DNA of 64,000 bases from Paramuribaculum sp. GTDB taxonomy: Bacteria > Bacteroidota > Bacteroidia > Bacteroidales > Muribaculaceae. The translations under genes and the position numbers were made by a program. This document shows, piece after piece, positions 9,456 through 18,844 of the stretch. The stretch is from the NCBI GenBank assembly GCA_022511125.1, contig JAFLSD010000006.1, positions 99,499-163,498 of the forward strand, given 5' to 3'. Below the pieces are notes generated by a model. The model searched no databases and had not been told where the DNA came from. It saw only the letters and a list, made by a program, of their open reading frames with translations. Within the stretch, counting starts at the first letter, position 1. Every line of letters starts with the position of its first letter.

Positions 9456-10691
9456 ATGACACAGGCACCAGAGAAATCGACTGTTGTGGTACTCACGGAA
9501 TCATATCCTTTCGTGAGGTCTTCGGAGCGAGCTTTTTTCGAGCCCGAAATAGAGAGTCTTGCCTGTACTTTCGACAACGTAATTATCATGCCACGCAACA
9601 GACGAGACGATATCTCTACTCTTTCTGCGCCATCGAATGTAACTGTTTCTACGGCCTGGGTTGACCACAAAGATCGACGCATGAGATGGAGACGGTTGCG
9701 CTTCGCTCCACAGGCTTGGATGACGGGAAAAGTGGCAACCGAAACACATCGGAAACGCTCTCTCACATTCGGAATGAGTGCCATAGCGATGTCACGCTTT
9801 TTGGACAGATGGATGACGGAAAACGCTATGAATCCCGACACCACATTATTTTACACATTCTGGTTCGACTACTCAACCGCAGCCTTGGCTTTTCTGAAGC
9901 AAAAACGGAAAGATCTGCGAATCGTCACGAGAGTGCACAGCTATGACGAGACTTCGCCCGTGGGGCGCCGGTGGAAAACAATGACATCTACAATGCTTGA
10001 CGGAGTTTTCCCCGTAAGCCTGCATTCTCTCGAGTTATTCAAGGAATGCGTGGAGTCCGGCTCTTTGCCTTCGTTGACGGAAGTCAATTTGTTAGGTTGT
10101 CCCGATTTATTGCAGACGAAAGGGGAAAAGACTGACGGAACAATTAAAATTTTCACTGCCTGCCGATTGGACGGAGAAAAGTGGCTGGACCGGATGCTTG
10201 AATTTATCGACGCGTTGGCGACCGCCCGCGAAGAGAGGATTATCTGGATTGTGGCAGGAGGGGGCAACGAAGAGAAGCGTTTTAAAAATTCAGCGGAACA
10301 AAACAGCAATTCCAACCTTACGATAGATCTGCGCGGACAGATAGACAATAAGACCGTACACGAAATTTACGATCGCGAATCTATTGACTGGGCTTTCTTG
10401 TTAAGTCCCGCCGAAGGACTCCCCATAGCCCTTTGCGAGGCATTAATGCACGGAGTGCCGGCTGTGGCCAACGATGTGGGAGGAATCTCTGAAATTATAA
10501 CCGACGACACCGGAGTACTTTTGGCAGCCGACCCCGAGAAAGAAGAATTCGTCAGAGGAATAGCCCCTTGGTTGGACAGTCCCTATCGCTATCGACTCCT
10601 TGCCGAAGGAGCCCGCGCCTTCGCAAAAGAAAACTTAGACTCTTCATCGTTGAGAGGTCGGTTCGCAAAACGAATACGCTCACTGCTATGA
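9456..10691 (+). CDS. Glycosyltransferase family 4-type (GT-B) protein
   Basis: A 411-residue glycosyltransferase, probably adding a sugar from a nucleotide-sugar donor to a cell-surface glycan. The C-terminal half carries the group 1 domain: IFTACRLDGEKWLDRMLEFI (start of the donor domain), IWIVAGGGNEEKRF, and the donor-site signature SPAEGLPIALCEALMHGVPAVAND followed by GGISEIITDDTGVLL. The N-terminal half is divergent, as usual for the acceptor domain. Its stop overlaps the ATG of the next glycosyltransferase by 4 bases, so the two are translationally coupled. The acceptor and sugar cannot be told from sequence. Confidence 0.85.
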   Translation: MTQAPEKSTVVVLTESYPFVRSSERAFFEPEIESLACTFDNVIIMPRNRRDDISTLSAPSNVTVSTAWVDHKDRRMRWRRLRFAPQAWMTGKVATETHRKRSLTFGMSAIAMSRFLDRWMTENAMNPDTTLFYTFWFDYSTAALAFLKQKRKDLRIVTRVHSYDETSPVGRRWKTMTSTMLDGVFPVSLHSLELFKECVESGSLPSLTEVNLLGCPDLLQTKGEKTDGTIKIFTACRLDGEKWLDRMLEFIDALATAREERIIWIVAGGGNEEKRFKNSAEQNSNSNLTIDLRGQIDNKTVHEIYDRESIDWAFLLSPAEGLPIALCEALMHGVPAVANDVGGISEIITDDTGVLLAADPEKEEFVRGIAPWLDSPYRYRLLAEGARAFAKENLDSSSLRGRFAKRIRSLL

Positions 10692-11593
10692 ACCCCGTTG
10701 TTTCCGTCATAATCCTGACTTACAATCAGCAGGCAACGATAGCTCGGACAATAGAAAGCGTCCTTGCGCAGCGGGAGGCGCCTGATTTTGAAATCGTAAT
10801 CGGCGAGGACTGTTCAACCGACAGCACAAGGGAAATATGCGAACGATATGCCGAACGATTTCCCGGAAAGATCAGACTTTTGCCGCAGGAACCGAACAAA
10901 GGACTGACGCGAAACTACCGTGACTGTTTCCTTGAGTCCCGAGGCAAATATATAACCGACTGTCCTGGAGACGACATCTGGACAGATCCCCTATTCTTGA
11001 AAAAAGCGACCGATATCCTCGAAAGTCTTGTCGATGTGAGTATAGTCTATTCGGGCATCGATGGCCATCCATCAATGGAAACGGAGCGGAAAAACGGTAG
11101 AGAAATGCTTGACTCTCTGCTTGATGCAACCACAATTCCTCCGATAGTTCTCTCAGCGTCACTCTACCGAAGCGCAATCGTGATGCATGAAACCGAAAAA
11201 AAGGATATTTTCGGCTATTACGTAGAAGATTACCCTATAATGGCTTCTCTGCTCAACGCCGGCGATGCTTATGCTCTTAAAGGAGAATCACTTCAATACG
11301 ACCGGTCGATTGGCTCCCTTTCGCGACCATCAGACATCAGGACTGCCGTCGCCAACGCAATTCACGCACTTGAGATGCGTCTGGCTCTCGCTGAAAGCTA
11401 TAGTATACCTCAAGACAAATTAAATAACTTCATTAAGGAAACTACCGGTTATATAGCGGCCAATTTGTTGCGTCACCCTGACCGATGCCTCATGGAATCC
11501 TATGACCAAATTATAGACCGCCATAATCTCCGACTCACAAAAAAAGCCCGGCTTTGCCGAGCTATTATACATTTGATTAACCGTCGACCTTAG
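10688..11593 (+). CDS. Glycosyltransferase family 2 protein
   Basis: A 301-residue GT-A glycosyltransferase. The open frame extends upstream, but the ATG at 10688 overlaps the stop of the previous gene (ATGA) and starts directly at the family signature MNPVVSVIILTYNQQATIARTI. Further family features are the nucleotide-binding IGEDCSTDSTREIC and the DXD-like CPGDDIW. The sequence most resembles the capsule/O-antigen branch of GT2. No membrane segment, so likely cytosolic or peripheral. It forms a two-gene surface-polysaccharide unit with the GT4 gene. The end is followed by a convergent gene only 10 bases away. Confidence 0.87.
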   Translation: MNPVVSVIILTYNQQATIARTIESVLAQREAPDFEIVIGEDCSTDSTREICERYAERFPGKIRLLPQEPNKGLTRNYRDCFLESRGKYITDCPGDDIWTDPLFLKKATDILESLVDVSIVYSGIDGHPSMETERKNGREMLDSLLDATTIPPIVLSASLYRSAIVMHETEKKDIFGYYVEDYPIMASLLNAGDAYALKGESLQYDRSIGSLSRPSDIRTAVANAIHALEMRLALAESYSIPQDKLNNFIKETTGYIAANLLRHPDRCLMESYDQIIDRHNLRLTKKARLCRAIIHLINRRP

Positions 11594-11603
11594 TCAACTG
11601 CAA

Positions 11604-12695
11604 TCAGAAATATTTTGCGACGCTTCCGCTGAGCTTCGTCGGATCTTCCACCCTATCCACAAGTTCGCCGTTGGCGATTACGAATGTAGTAGGAATTTTA
11701 CCTACGTTATAATCGATGAGCGACTGGCGGTTAGTAGCCGTCGGATTGAAGACTGTGATCCACGGTAAGTTTTTGGCTGACTGCCTCCACTGATAATCAT
11801 CTGGGTCATAGCTGATCTGATATATTTCGAGACCGGCCTGATGATATTTCTCATAAACCTTATTGAGCTCCACATTGTAAGCCGGTGAGAAATCGGCACT
11901 GTATTGGGTGAAACTCAGAAGGACGACCTTGTTTTGTTGAGCCGTTTCGGTAAGCGACTTTTCTTTGCCGGTATTGTCATACAGCGATAACTCGATGATA
12001 GGCACCTCGGTAGCCACGAGAGTGTCTTTCGGGACGGCGTTATCACGCTTTTTGTTGGAAAGGAAAAGCGTTTTGAGAAATTTGGTGCGAGGATCGTCAG
12101 GCATATAATTGTCGTAAGCATTTGCCACCGCGCCAATTACCCTTATATCCAATTTGTCGGTAGGATCATATAGCGGTTGACCTCCTATTTTTTTATTCAG
12201 GATGTAATAGGCCACGATTCCGTTAGGCTCTTCGAGAAGCATATTGCCGAGCTCGCGTTTGAGCTCCTTGTTTTTGACTATCTCCGCCGGTGCAGCTCCC
12301 GTAGCATATTTGTTGATCAATTTGTCGGCAGCCATAAGTTTTTCCGCCGAGGTGCTACCCGAAAGAGTTACAGCAGTAGGATTGTTGATATCGGCAATCA
12401 CCTCCACCGTTTCCACACTATCGATAGGAAAATAGAACGATGAGCCATCTACTGTAAGCCTATAGATGTCGGGATAGGGAAAGGCTTTTTCAGTGAACGA
12501 GAAATCGCCAGATTTTTTAAGCGTCAGCGAATCAAGAGCATACCACACACCATTAGAACCTGCCTCAAGTACAAGAGTCTTGCCTTCGGCACCTTCGATT
12601 TTGCCTTTCACTCTCCATTCGTCGCTATGCGAACATGACAGAAGCGTAGCTGCGCTGACTGCCAAAATTAAGATCTTAGATAAATTCATCATCAT
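11604..12695 (-). CDS. Thioredoxin-fold lipoprotein (DUF4369/TlpA-like) without CXXC
   Basis: A lipoprotein of about 363 residues. A promoter element at 12717-12724 rules out the upstream ATG at 12719, so I start at one of three consecutive ATGs (12695). A hydrophobic signal followed by LLSC is a lipobox. The N-terminal region (WRVKGKIEGAEGKTLVLEAG) resembles DUF4369, and the C-terminal region is a thioredoxin fold (KVVLLSFTQYSADFSP..., cis-Pro segment KIPTTFVI). The position where TlpA/ResA proteins have CXXC reads QYSADF, so it should not be a thiol-disulfide enzyme. It may be a structural or binding relative in the periplasm. Confidence 0.75.
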   Translation of the reverse strand: MMMNLSKILILAVSAATLLSCSHSDEWRVKGKIEGAEGKTLVLEAGSNGVWYALDSLTLKKSGDFSFTEKAFPYPDIYRLTVDGSSFYFPIDSVETVEVIADINNPTAVTLSGSTSAEKLMAADKLINKYATGAAPAEIVKNKELKRELGNMLLEEPNGIVAYYILNKKIGGQPLYDPTDKLDIRVIGAVANAYDNYMPDDPRTKFLKTLFLSNKKRDNAVPKDTLVATEVPIIELSLYDNTGKEKSLTETAQQNKVVLLSFTQYSADFSPAYNVELNKVYEKYHQAGLEIYQISYDPDDYQWRQSAKNLPWITVFNPTATNRQSLIDYNVGKIPTTFVIANGELVDRVEDPTKLSGSVAKYF

Positions 12696-12716
12696 CAAAA
12701 ATTGAATTTTATGCGG

Positions 12717-12724
12717 CAAATTTA
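12717..12724 (-). promoter_or_regulatory. -7 element of the thioredoxin-fold lipoprotein gene
   Basis: Minus-strand TAAATTTG, transcription start near 12711; used to choose the start codon. Confidence 0.5.
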
Positions 12725-12790
12725 ATCATTATCCCGTTAAAATCGAAACGGAGGATAAGATAAAACTACGTTTTTTGCCAGAGAAATTGC

Positions 12791-12798
12791 TAATTTTG
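12791..12798 (+). promoter_or_regulatory. -7 element of the TRIC-type channel gene
   Basis: TAATTTTG, 18 bases before the ATG at 12816. It is divergent to the promoter at 12717-12724. Confidence 0.5.
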
Positions 12799-12815
12799 CG
12801 GGGAATTTCTGAAAA

Positions 12816-13439
12816 ATGTATTTTCTATTCATAATTGAGATGATCGGCACCCTTGCCGCGGCGATTTCAGGCATAAGGCTTGCCGCGACTAAGAAGTTCG
12901 ACTGGTTTGGAGCTTATACCGTCGGTCTTGTCACCGCTATTGGGGGCGGTTCGTTGAGAGATGTTTTGCTTAATCTGCCTCTGTTCTGGATGCAGAGTGC
13001 ATGGTATCTATGCATAACGGCCTTTTCACTTGTGATAGTCATAGTGTTTCGCCGCTTTTTGGTAAGGAGCGATAAGATTCTGTTTCTGTTCGATAGTGTC
13101 GGTTTGGCTCTATTTTGCGTTATTGGCATACAGAAAACGCTCGCCGCTGGCTATGAAATGTGGGGTGCCGCTGTAATGGGAGTGATTACGGGTGCGTTCG
13201 GAGGAGTTTTGCGCGACATTCTTATCAATGAAGTTCCGTTGATATTCAGAAAGGATTTCTATGCCACTGCGTGTCTTGCTGGAGCGGGAGTCTACTGGAT
13301 AGTGATGCTTTGTGGAGGAAGCACCGTCGCCATGGGTCTGAGCTGTGCGGGTACAGTGATATTGTTGCGTTTCCTGGCGCTTCGGTTCAATCTCGGGTTG
13401 CCGTCGCTTACAGCCATCCCGGATGTTAAGAATCCTTGA
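12816..13439 (+). CDS. Trimeric intracellular cation (TRIC) channel family protein (UPF0126)
   Basis: A 207-residue inner-membrane protein with about seven hydrophobic segments, organised as two repeats. Each repeat carries a glycine-rich loop and RD motif: GGGSLRDVLL in the first and GGVLRDIL in the second, the hallmark of the YadS/YvgT (UPF0126) family, prokaryotic homologues of TRIC channels. The presumed role is a monovalent cation or small-solute channel; its physiological role in bacteria is not established. It stands alone, divergent from the lipoprotein gene and with its own -7 element. Confidence 0.88.
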   Translation: MYFLFIIEMIGTLAAAISGIRLAATKKFDWFGAYTVGLVTAIGGGSLRDVLLNLPLFWMQSAWYLCITAFSLVIVIVFRRFLVRSDKILFLFDSVGLALFCVIGIQKTLAAGYEMWGAAVMGVITGAFGGVLRDILINEVPLIFRKDFYATACLAGAGVYWIVMLCGGSTVAMGLSCAGTVILLRFLALRFNLGLPSLTAIPDVKNP

Positions 13440-13454
13440 CGCCGGACGAAACGG

Positions 13455-13485
13455 TTGCCGGAAAAGAATATTTTTTGTATTTTTG
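13455..13485 (+). promoter_or_regulatory. Promoter of parE-coaD
   Basis: TTG at 13455-13457, a 20-base spacer, TATTTTTG at 13478-13485. A good match to both Bacteroidetes boxes; leader of about 35 bases. Confidence 0.65.
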
Positions 13486-13527
13486 CATCTAAATAACAGT
13501 ATATAAAGAAGTTTACAGTATAACAAA

Positions 13528-15474
13528 ATGGCTGAAGCTGAAGAAATATTTGACTTTGACGAGTCGCAGGCCGACACGATGCCTGAAGCCAACGACTATG
13601 ACGAAAATACTATAATCCACCTCGAGCCGCGCGAACATATCCGTTTGCGTCCCACGATGTATATAGGAAAAGTGGGCGACGGAACAAGTGCCGACGATGG
13701 AATTTACGTCCTTCTTAAGGAGGTGGTCGACAATTCGGTTGACGAATTTATGCAAGGTTTCGGTAAGGCTATCGATATCACAATCACCGACACTACGGTG
13801 ACAGTCAGGGACTTCGGACGAGGAATTCCACTGGGCAGTCTTGTCGATGCATCGTCGAAACTCAATACAGGAGCAAATTTCGGTTCGAGAAACTTCAAAA
13901 AGACAGCAGGTCTAAACGGTGTGGGTATCAAAGCTGTGAACTTTCTTTCAGACAGCTTTTTCATCCGCAGCGTTCGCGACGGCCAGATGAAAGAAGTGGA
14001 ATATAGCAAAGGGGAGATCATTGGCGAAAGCGAAATCCTGCCGAGCGACGAACCTAACGGCACACTTGTGCGCTTCACTCCCGACGGGTCTATCTTCAAA
14101 GGCTTCCGCTACAGGGACGAATTTCTTGTCCCGATGATACAGAACTATTCTTTCCTCAATTCAGGTCTGAATTTGAATTTCAACGGCAAAAAATACGTAT
14201 CGAAGGGCGGCCTCATGGATCTGCTTAAAGAAAACATGACTAAGGATCCCCTCTACCCGATAATCCACCTAAAATCGGGCGACATGGAGGTGGCTCTCAC
14301 CCATGCCAATCAATACGGTGAGGAATACTACTCGTTCGCCAACGGCCAGAATACTATTCAGGGAGGTACCCATCTGACAGCTCTAAAAGATTCGGTTACG
14401 AGGACAATCAAAGAATATCTGGGTAAATCCAATCTCGAACCGTCAGACATCCGCGGAGGAATAGTTGCTGCCGTGTCGCTCAGAGTTGAAGAGCCCGAAT
14501 TCCATTCGCAGGCGAAAATCAAACTTAATTCGAGAGACATTTCTCGTGAAGGCCCGACGATCGCAAAGGCTTTGGGCGACTTCATCAAAACCGATCTCGA
14601 CAACTATCTCCACCGCAACAAAGAGACGGCAGAAGCTATCGGAAAGAAAGTACAGGAAAACGAGCGTGAACGCAAGACGATGTCGGGCGTTACGAAAAAG
14701 GCGCGCGAACAGGCGAAGAAAATCAACCTCTACAACGAAAAACTTTACGACTGCCGTGCGCACCTCAACGACACAAAGGGAACCGAGGAGAGAAAACTCG
14801 CTTCATCGATATTCATCACCGAGGGCGACTCTGCTGCCGGTTCGATCACGAAGATACGCGATGTCGAAAGTCAGGCTGTCTTTTCACTCCGCGGCAAACC
14901 GAAAAACACATACGGCAAAACGAAGAAGATGGTCTACGAAAACAAAGAATTCAATCTTCTCCAGGCTGCCCTTAACATCGAAGAAAGCATTGACGGACTG
15001 CGCTATAACAAGGTGATAATCGCCACGGATGCCGATGTGGACGGTATGCATATACGCTTGCTCCTGTTAACGTTTTTCCTTCAGTTTTTCCCCGATCTTG
15101 TAAAGAGAGGCCATCTCTATATCCTCCAAACCCCGTTGTTCAGGGTGAGAAACGCAAAGACCGCAAAACGGTCGGGTAAAAAACAGAAAGGCGACGAAGA
15201 GACCTATTACTGTTACACTGATGAAGAGAGGGTAGCGGCTATCAATAAGCTTGGCGACAAGGCCGAAATAACGCGTTTCAAAGGGTTGGGCGAAATCTCG
15301 CCGGAAGAATTTCAGGGTTTCATAGGCCCTGAAATGCGTCTGGATCGCGTGAGCCTCCACAAAGAGGACGGTGTGAGCGAAATGCTCCGTTTCTACATGG
15401 GCAAGAACACGTTCGAACGTCAAAATTTCATCATCGAAAACCTTGTAGTGGAAGATGACAGCGAAATCTCATAA
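13528..15474 (+). CDS. parE: DNA topoisomerase IV subunit B (type IIA ATPase subunit)
   Basis: A 648-residue ATPase subunit of topoisomerase IV, which unlinks daughter chromosomes with ParC. The GHKL ATPase domain shows EVVDNSVDEF (Mg-ATP Asn), GRGIPLGS and GLNGVGIKAVNFLS; MYIGKVGDG is near the N-terminus. The TOPRIM domain shows EGDSAAGS and DADVDGMHIR, then the C-terminal RFKGLGEISPEEF. It is called ParE rather than GyrB because of its length and the acidic N-terminal tail seen in Bacteroidetes ParE. parC is not in the window. The reading frame overlaps coaD by 20 bases. Confidence 0.9.
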   Translation: MAEAEEIFDFDESQADTMPEANDYDENTIIHLEPREHIRLRPTMYIGKVGDGTSADDGIYVLLKEVVDNSVDEFMQGFGKAIDITITDTTVTVRDFGRGIPLGSLVDASSKLNTGANFGSRNFKKTAGLNGVGIKAVNFLSDSFFIRSVRDGQMKEVEYSKGEIIGESEILPSDEPNGTLVRFTPDGSIFKGFRYRDEFLVPMIQNYSFLNSGLNLNFNGKKYVSKGGLMDLLKENMTKDPLYPIIHLKSGDMEVALTHANQYGEEYYSFANGQNTIQGGTHLTALKDSVTRTIKEYLGKSNLEPSDIRGGIVAAVSLRVEEPEFHSQAKIKLNSRDISREGPTIAKALGDFIKTDLDNYLHRNKETAEAIGKKVQENERERKTMSGVTKKAREQAKKINLYNEKLYDCRAHLNDTKGTEERKLASSIFITEGDSAAGSITKIRDVESQAVFSLRGKPKNTYGKTKKMVYENKEFNLLQAALNIEESIDGLRYNKVIIATDADVDGMHIRLLLLTFFLQFFPDLVKRGHLYILQTPLFRVRNAKTAKRSGKKQKGDEETYYCYTDEERVAAINKLGDKAEITRFKGLGEISPEEFQGFIGPEMRLDRVSLHKEDGVSEMLRFYMGKNTFERQNFIIENLVVEDDSEIS

Positions 15475-15931
15475 TCCCCAGAAGCTAAGAAAGGCCCTAT
15501 TCCCGGGAACATTCGATCCTTTCACTACGGGTCATTTAGACATCTTGCGGCGTGGTCTTGAGCTTTTCGACGGCATCATCGTAGCAATCGGCTACAATCC
15601 GTCGAAAACGACAGCCGATGATGTCGCGGCAAGAAAAAAAGCTATAGAACGCATATTGAAAGGGGATTCGCGCATAGAGGTAACGGCTTACACAACCTTG
15701 ACTGTAGACGAAGCGGTGCGTACCGGAGCGTCGGCCATTCTCCGGGGAATCCGCACCACTGCTGACTTCGAATACGAAAAATCTTTAGCGGAAGTAAACC
15801 GCAAGATAAGCGGCATAGAGACTGTTTTGCTTGTCAGCTCTCCGGAATTTTCTATGGTAAGTTCCTCACTCGTAAGAGAATTGCGCTCATTCGGACATGA
15901 TGTAAGCGAGTTTCTTCCGCCTGCGGATTAA
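15455..15931 (+). CDS. coaD: Pantetheine-phosphate adenylyltransferase
   Basis: A 158-residue nucleotidyltransferase that makes dephospho-CoA from 4'-phosphopantetheine and ATP, the penultimate CoA step. The T/HxGH motif is clear (PGTFDPFTTGHLDIL), and the family C-terminal signature SPEFSMVSSSLVREL is present. Length matches E. coli CoaD. It starts inside the last codons of parE, so the two should be co-transcribed and translationally coupled. The CoA route also appears at 36.9-38.2 kb (panC, panD). Confidence 0.95.
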   Translation: MTAKSHNPQKLRKALFPGTFDPFTTGHLDILRRGLELFDGIIVAIGYNPSKTTADDVAARKKAIERILKGDSRIEVTAYTTLTVDEAVRTGASAILRGIRTTADFEYEKSLAEVNRKISGIETVLLVSSPEFSMVSSSLVRELRSFGHDVSEFLPPAD

Positions 15932-15977
15932 ACCTTTTTATTCTTCGTCTATCAAACAATAAACACCTATCGAGAAA

Positions 15978-17576
15978 ATGAAACAAAAAATTATATCTTT
16001 AATCACCCTCTTTGCCGGCGTATTCTTCGTCAACGCTCAGAATCAGGATTTTCAACCGGCTCAGAAGCTGCGTTTTGTGGAACAGATCATCGAGAACTAT
16101 TATGTCGACACTGTAAAGCCCGATCATCTCGTCGAAGAAGCTATCGTGGCGATGCTCAAGACTCTTGACCCTCACTCCACCTATTCGAATGCCGAAGAAA
16201 CTAAGGCTCTGACCGAACCGCTTCAAGGGAATTTCAGCGGCATCGGAATTCAGTTCAACATGCTCGACGACACAATCCGAGTGATTCAGACTGTCGTGGG
16301 AGGTCCGTCGGAAAAAGTAGGCATCCTTGCCGGTGACCGGATAATGACTGCCAACGACACTTTGCTCTCGGGCGTTAAGATGCCTCAAGCCGAAGTGATG
16401 AAACATCTTCGTGGGCCCAAGGGTTCGGTGGTCATGATAAAAGTGCTCAGAAAAGGCACACCCGAGCCGATCGAGTTCCGCATAGTACGCGACGAAATAC
16501 CGACCTACAGCGTCAGTGCCGCTTATATGGCCGACGACAATACCGGCTACATAAAAATCACACTTTTCGGTGAAACAACCGCCAAGGAAGTGAGCGAAGC
16601 CATGGACAAACTGTCTAAACAAGGCATGAAAGACCTGATCATCGACCTTGAGGACAATGGAGGCGGCTATCTCTCGGCGGCTGTGGATCTTGCCGACATG
16701 TTCCTGAACAAAGGCGACATGGTAGTATATACCGACGGACTCAATGTCAAACCTTCGTTTTATACGAACAAGAAAGACGGCAATATGACCGACGGTCGAC
16801 TGATAGTAATGGTCAACCAGTATTCCGCATCGGCAAGCGAAATTCTATCGGGTGCCATGCAGGACAATGACCGAGGAGTCATCGTAGGTCGACGGACATT
16901 CGGAAAGGGACTGGTGCAAAGACCCTTCCCATTCCCTGACGGATCGATGATAAGACTCACTACCGCACGTTATTATACCCCGTCGGGTAGATCTATTCAA
17001 AAGCCCTACACATCCGGCAATGATGACGACTACAACACCGACTTACTTCACCGCTACAAGGCAGGAGAGTTTTCAAGTGCCGACAGCATCCATTTTGACC
17101 CGGCACTAATGAAAACGACCTTGAAGTTGAATCGGCCCGTTTACGGAGGCGGCGGCATCATGCCTGATGCATTCGTGCCTATCGACACGACGTATTACAC
17201 CGACTATTACCGCGATCTTGTAGCAAAAGCGATTATCAACCGCTATTGCAACCAGTATATCGACGACAATCGTAAAGAGTTGAAGAAGAAATACTCTACA
17301 GAATCGGATTTCGTAGCAAAATTCACCGTAACCGATGCCATGCTCAACGACCTCACAAAGCTCGGCGAACGTGAGGGGGTAGAGTTCAACAAGGAGCAAT
17401 TCGATATAAGCGAGCCGGTAATACGTACGATTACAAAAGGTCTTATAGGACGCGACCTCTTCGAACAATCCACTTACTACCGAATAGCGAACCATCTTAA
17501 CCCCATTTACCGCAGAGCGCTGGAAATCATAAATTCACCTGCGGAATATGATGCCATACTCAGTCACAACAAATAA
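15978..17576 (+). CDS. C-terminal processing protease, S41 family with PDZ domain
   Basis: A 532-residue periplasmic protease. Signal peptide (about 1-20, cleaved after NA), then the S41 N-terminal region, a PDZ domain (about 85-175, with GIGIQFNMLDD), and the protease core. The catalytic serine lies in the SASAS cluster at 283-287 (NQYSASASEILSGA), and the catalytic lysine is K310 in FGKGLVQ. It probably trims or degrades periplasmic or membrane-anchored proteins, as Prc/CtpA enzymes do. A C-terminal extension of about 150 residues goes beyond the minimal CtpA core. It is 46 bases after coaD and 22 before the GH16 gene, so it may be in one transcript with them. Confidence 0.92.
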   Translation: MKQKIISLITLFAGVFFVNAQNQDFQPAQKLRFVEQIIENYYVDTVKPDHLVEEAIVAMLKTLDPHSTYSNAEETKALTEPLQGNFSGIGIQFNMLDDTIRVIQTVVGGPSEKVGILAGDRIMTANDTLLSGVKMPQAEVMKHLRGPKGSVVMIKVLRKGTPEPIEFRIVRDEIPTYSVSAAYMADDNTGYIKITLFGETTAKEVSEAMDKLSKQGMKDLIIDLEDNGGGYLSAAVDLADMFLNKGDMVVYTDGLNVKPSFYTNKKDGNMTDGRLIVMVNQYSASASEILSGAMQDNDRGVIVGRRTFGKGLVQRPFPFPDGSMIRLTTARYYTPSGRSIQKPYTSGNDDDYNTDLLHRYKAGEFSSADSIHFDPALMKTTLKLNRPVYGGGGIMPDAFVPIDTTYYTDYYRDLVAKAIINRYCNQYIDDNRKELKKKYSTESDFVAKFTVTDAMLNDLTKLGEREGVEFNKEQFDISEPVIRTITKGLIGRDLFEQSTYYRIANHLNPIYRRALEIINSPAEYDAILSHNK

Positions 17577-17598
17577 ACTCTAACTTCTTCCTACCCTT

Positions 17599-18387
17599 AT
17601 GAAGAAACCGTTATTCGCACTTTTTTGCCTGATTACCATGGCTTTGGCGGCAAATGCACAAAATCAGACAACCGGGGGAAAACTGATTTTTGAAGATAAT
17701 TTCGACGGACCCTCCCCCATTCCCGACACAACGAAATGGGAATTATGCACACGATGGCACCCCGACTGGGCACGCCATCTATCGCAATCCTACGATCAGG
17801 CCTACGTGAAGGACGGGAAGTTGGTACTGGTCGCGGAACTCAAAGACGGCCAATATCTAACGGGAGGAATTCAGACAAAAGGCAAATTCGATTTCACTTA
17901 TGGCAAAGTTGAATGTAGGGCTCGTTTCGTCACTCAACCTCGCGGCAATTGGTCGGCGATCTGGATGATGCCGGCTCCTCCCACACAGGACTGGCCTCGC
18001 GGCGGAGAAATAGACATAATGGAACATCTGAACAAGGACGAAGTCGTTTATCAAACAATTCATTCGTTTTATAAAAACGAACTCGGACACGAACATGACC
18101 CCCAGGGTGGCGACACAGTGAAAGTGAACCGCGAAGACTGGAATGTCTATGGTGTGATCTGGACGCCGGAAGAGCTCATCTTCACTGTCAACGGCAAAGA
18201 GTATATGCATTACCCCAACCTTAACCTCGCCAACGAAGCCGAGGTAGAACAATGGCCTTTTGACAAACCGTTCTACCTCATTCTGAACCAATCGCTCGGA
18301 GGTGATGGCACTTGGGCCGGACCTATCGACAACGCCGCTCTCCCGGCCGTGTTCGAAATAGACTGGATTCGCGTCACCCAACCCTAA
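17599..18387 (+). CDS. Glycoside hydrolase family 16 (beta-glucanase/laminarinase-like)
   Basis: A 262-residue secreted glycosidase: signal peptide (1-20, ANA cleavage site) plus a single GH16 beta-jelly-roll domain. The catalytic motif is E137-I-D139-I-M-E142 (nucleophile E137, acid/base E142). Aromatic subsite residues (WSAIWMMPA, WPRGGEIDI) and the C-terminal FYLILNQSLGG strand are typical. Likely endo-cleavage of beta-1,3 or mixed-linkage glucans, or related galactans; the exact substrate is not readable. No carbohydrate-binding module or SusCD pair is adjacent. Confidence 0.9.
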   Translation: MKKPLFALFCLITMALAANAQNQTTGGKLIFEDNFDGPSPIPDTTKWELCTRWHPDWARHLSQSYDQAYVKDGKLVLVAELKDGQYLTGGIQTKGKFDFTYGKVECRARFVTQPRGNWSAIWMMPAPPTQDWPRGGEIDIMEHLNKDEVVYQTIHSFYKNELGHEHDPQGGDTVKVNREDWNVYGVIWTPEELIFTVNGKEYMHYPNLNLANEAEVEQWPFDKPFYLILNQSLGGDGTWAGPIDNAALPAVFEIDWIRVTQP

Positions 18388-18695
18388 GCGGATAAATTAA
18401 AGCAACAATTCATCCATTTTGCCAATTGAAACTGCAGGCTTTTCGCCATTCTTTTTCAGCCGAGTAACATTACCGGAAATTTCCGGCATTCCGGCATTGC
18501 TTTTTTCAGAAATGTTGGAAGAATAGGTAAAAGCGACATCACTTGTGGATTTTGCCGTTTTCCAACTGATAAATTTGTAACGATTACATTGCCGTTATAA
18601 AGCCGAACCCTTAAAGTCAGACGCTCGACACGCTCGGACGAATAGCTGCTGCACTTGACATCGAAATTAAGATTTGAAGGGAACATTTTGTTGGC

Positions 18696-18709
18696 GTCAG
18701 CAAAATGAT
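18696..18709. repeat. 14-bp direct repeat, left copy
   Basis: GTCAGCAAAATGAT, identical to 19680-19693. The two copies bracket the hicAB segment. Confidence 0.7.
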
Positions 18710-18710
18710 A

Positions 18711-18738
18711 AGGGACGCGTCCATTGTGGCGCGTCCCT
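18711..18738. repeat. GGGACGCG palindromic hairpin (REP-like)
   Basis: A 9-bp perfect stem AGGGACGCG/CGCGTCCCT with a 10-base loop. Its arms share the GGGACGC core with the palindromes at 9.0-9.3 kb. It immediately follows the left 14-bp repeat. Confidence 0.6.
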
Positions 18739-18814
18739 CTATATTATCGGACATCGGAATGGATGATAATTATTATAATTACATGATTTTTTTAGACATT
18801 TTTTTTAACACACG

Positions 18815-18844
18815 GAACGGCTTCGCAGGGATGCGCGGCCGTTC
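18815..18844 (+). terminator. GAACGGC hairpin upstream of hicA
   Basis: A 7-bp stem (GAACGGC/GCCGTTC) with internal pairing potential, followed by TTAATTATTTTT. Probably a terminator reading rightwards for whatever once preceded hicA. Confidence 0.45.
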
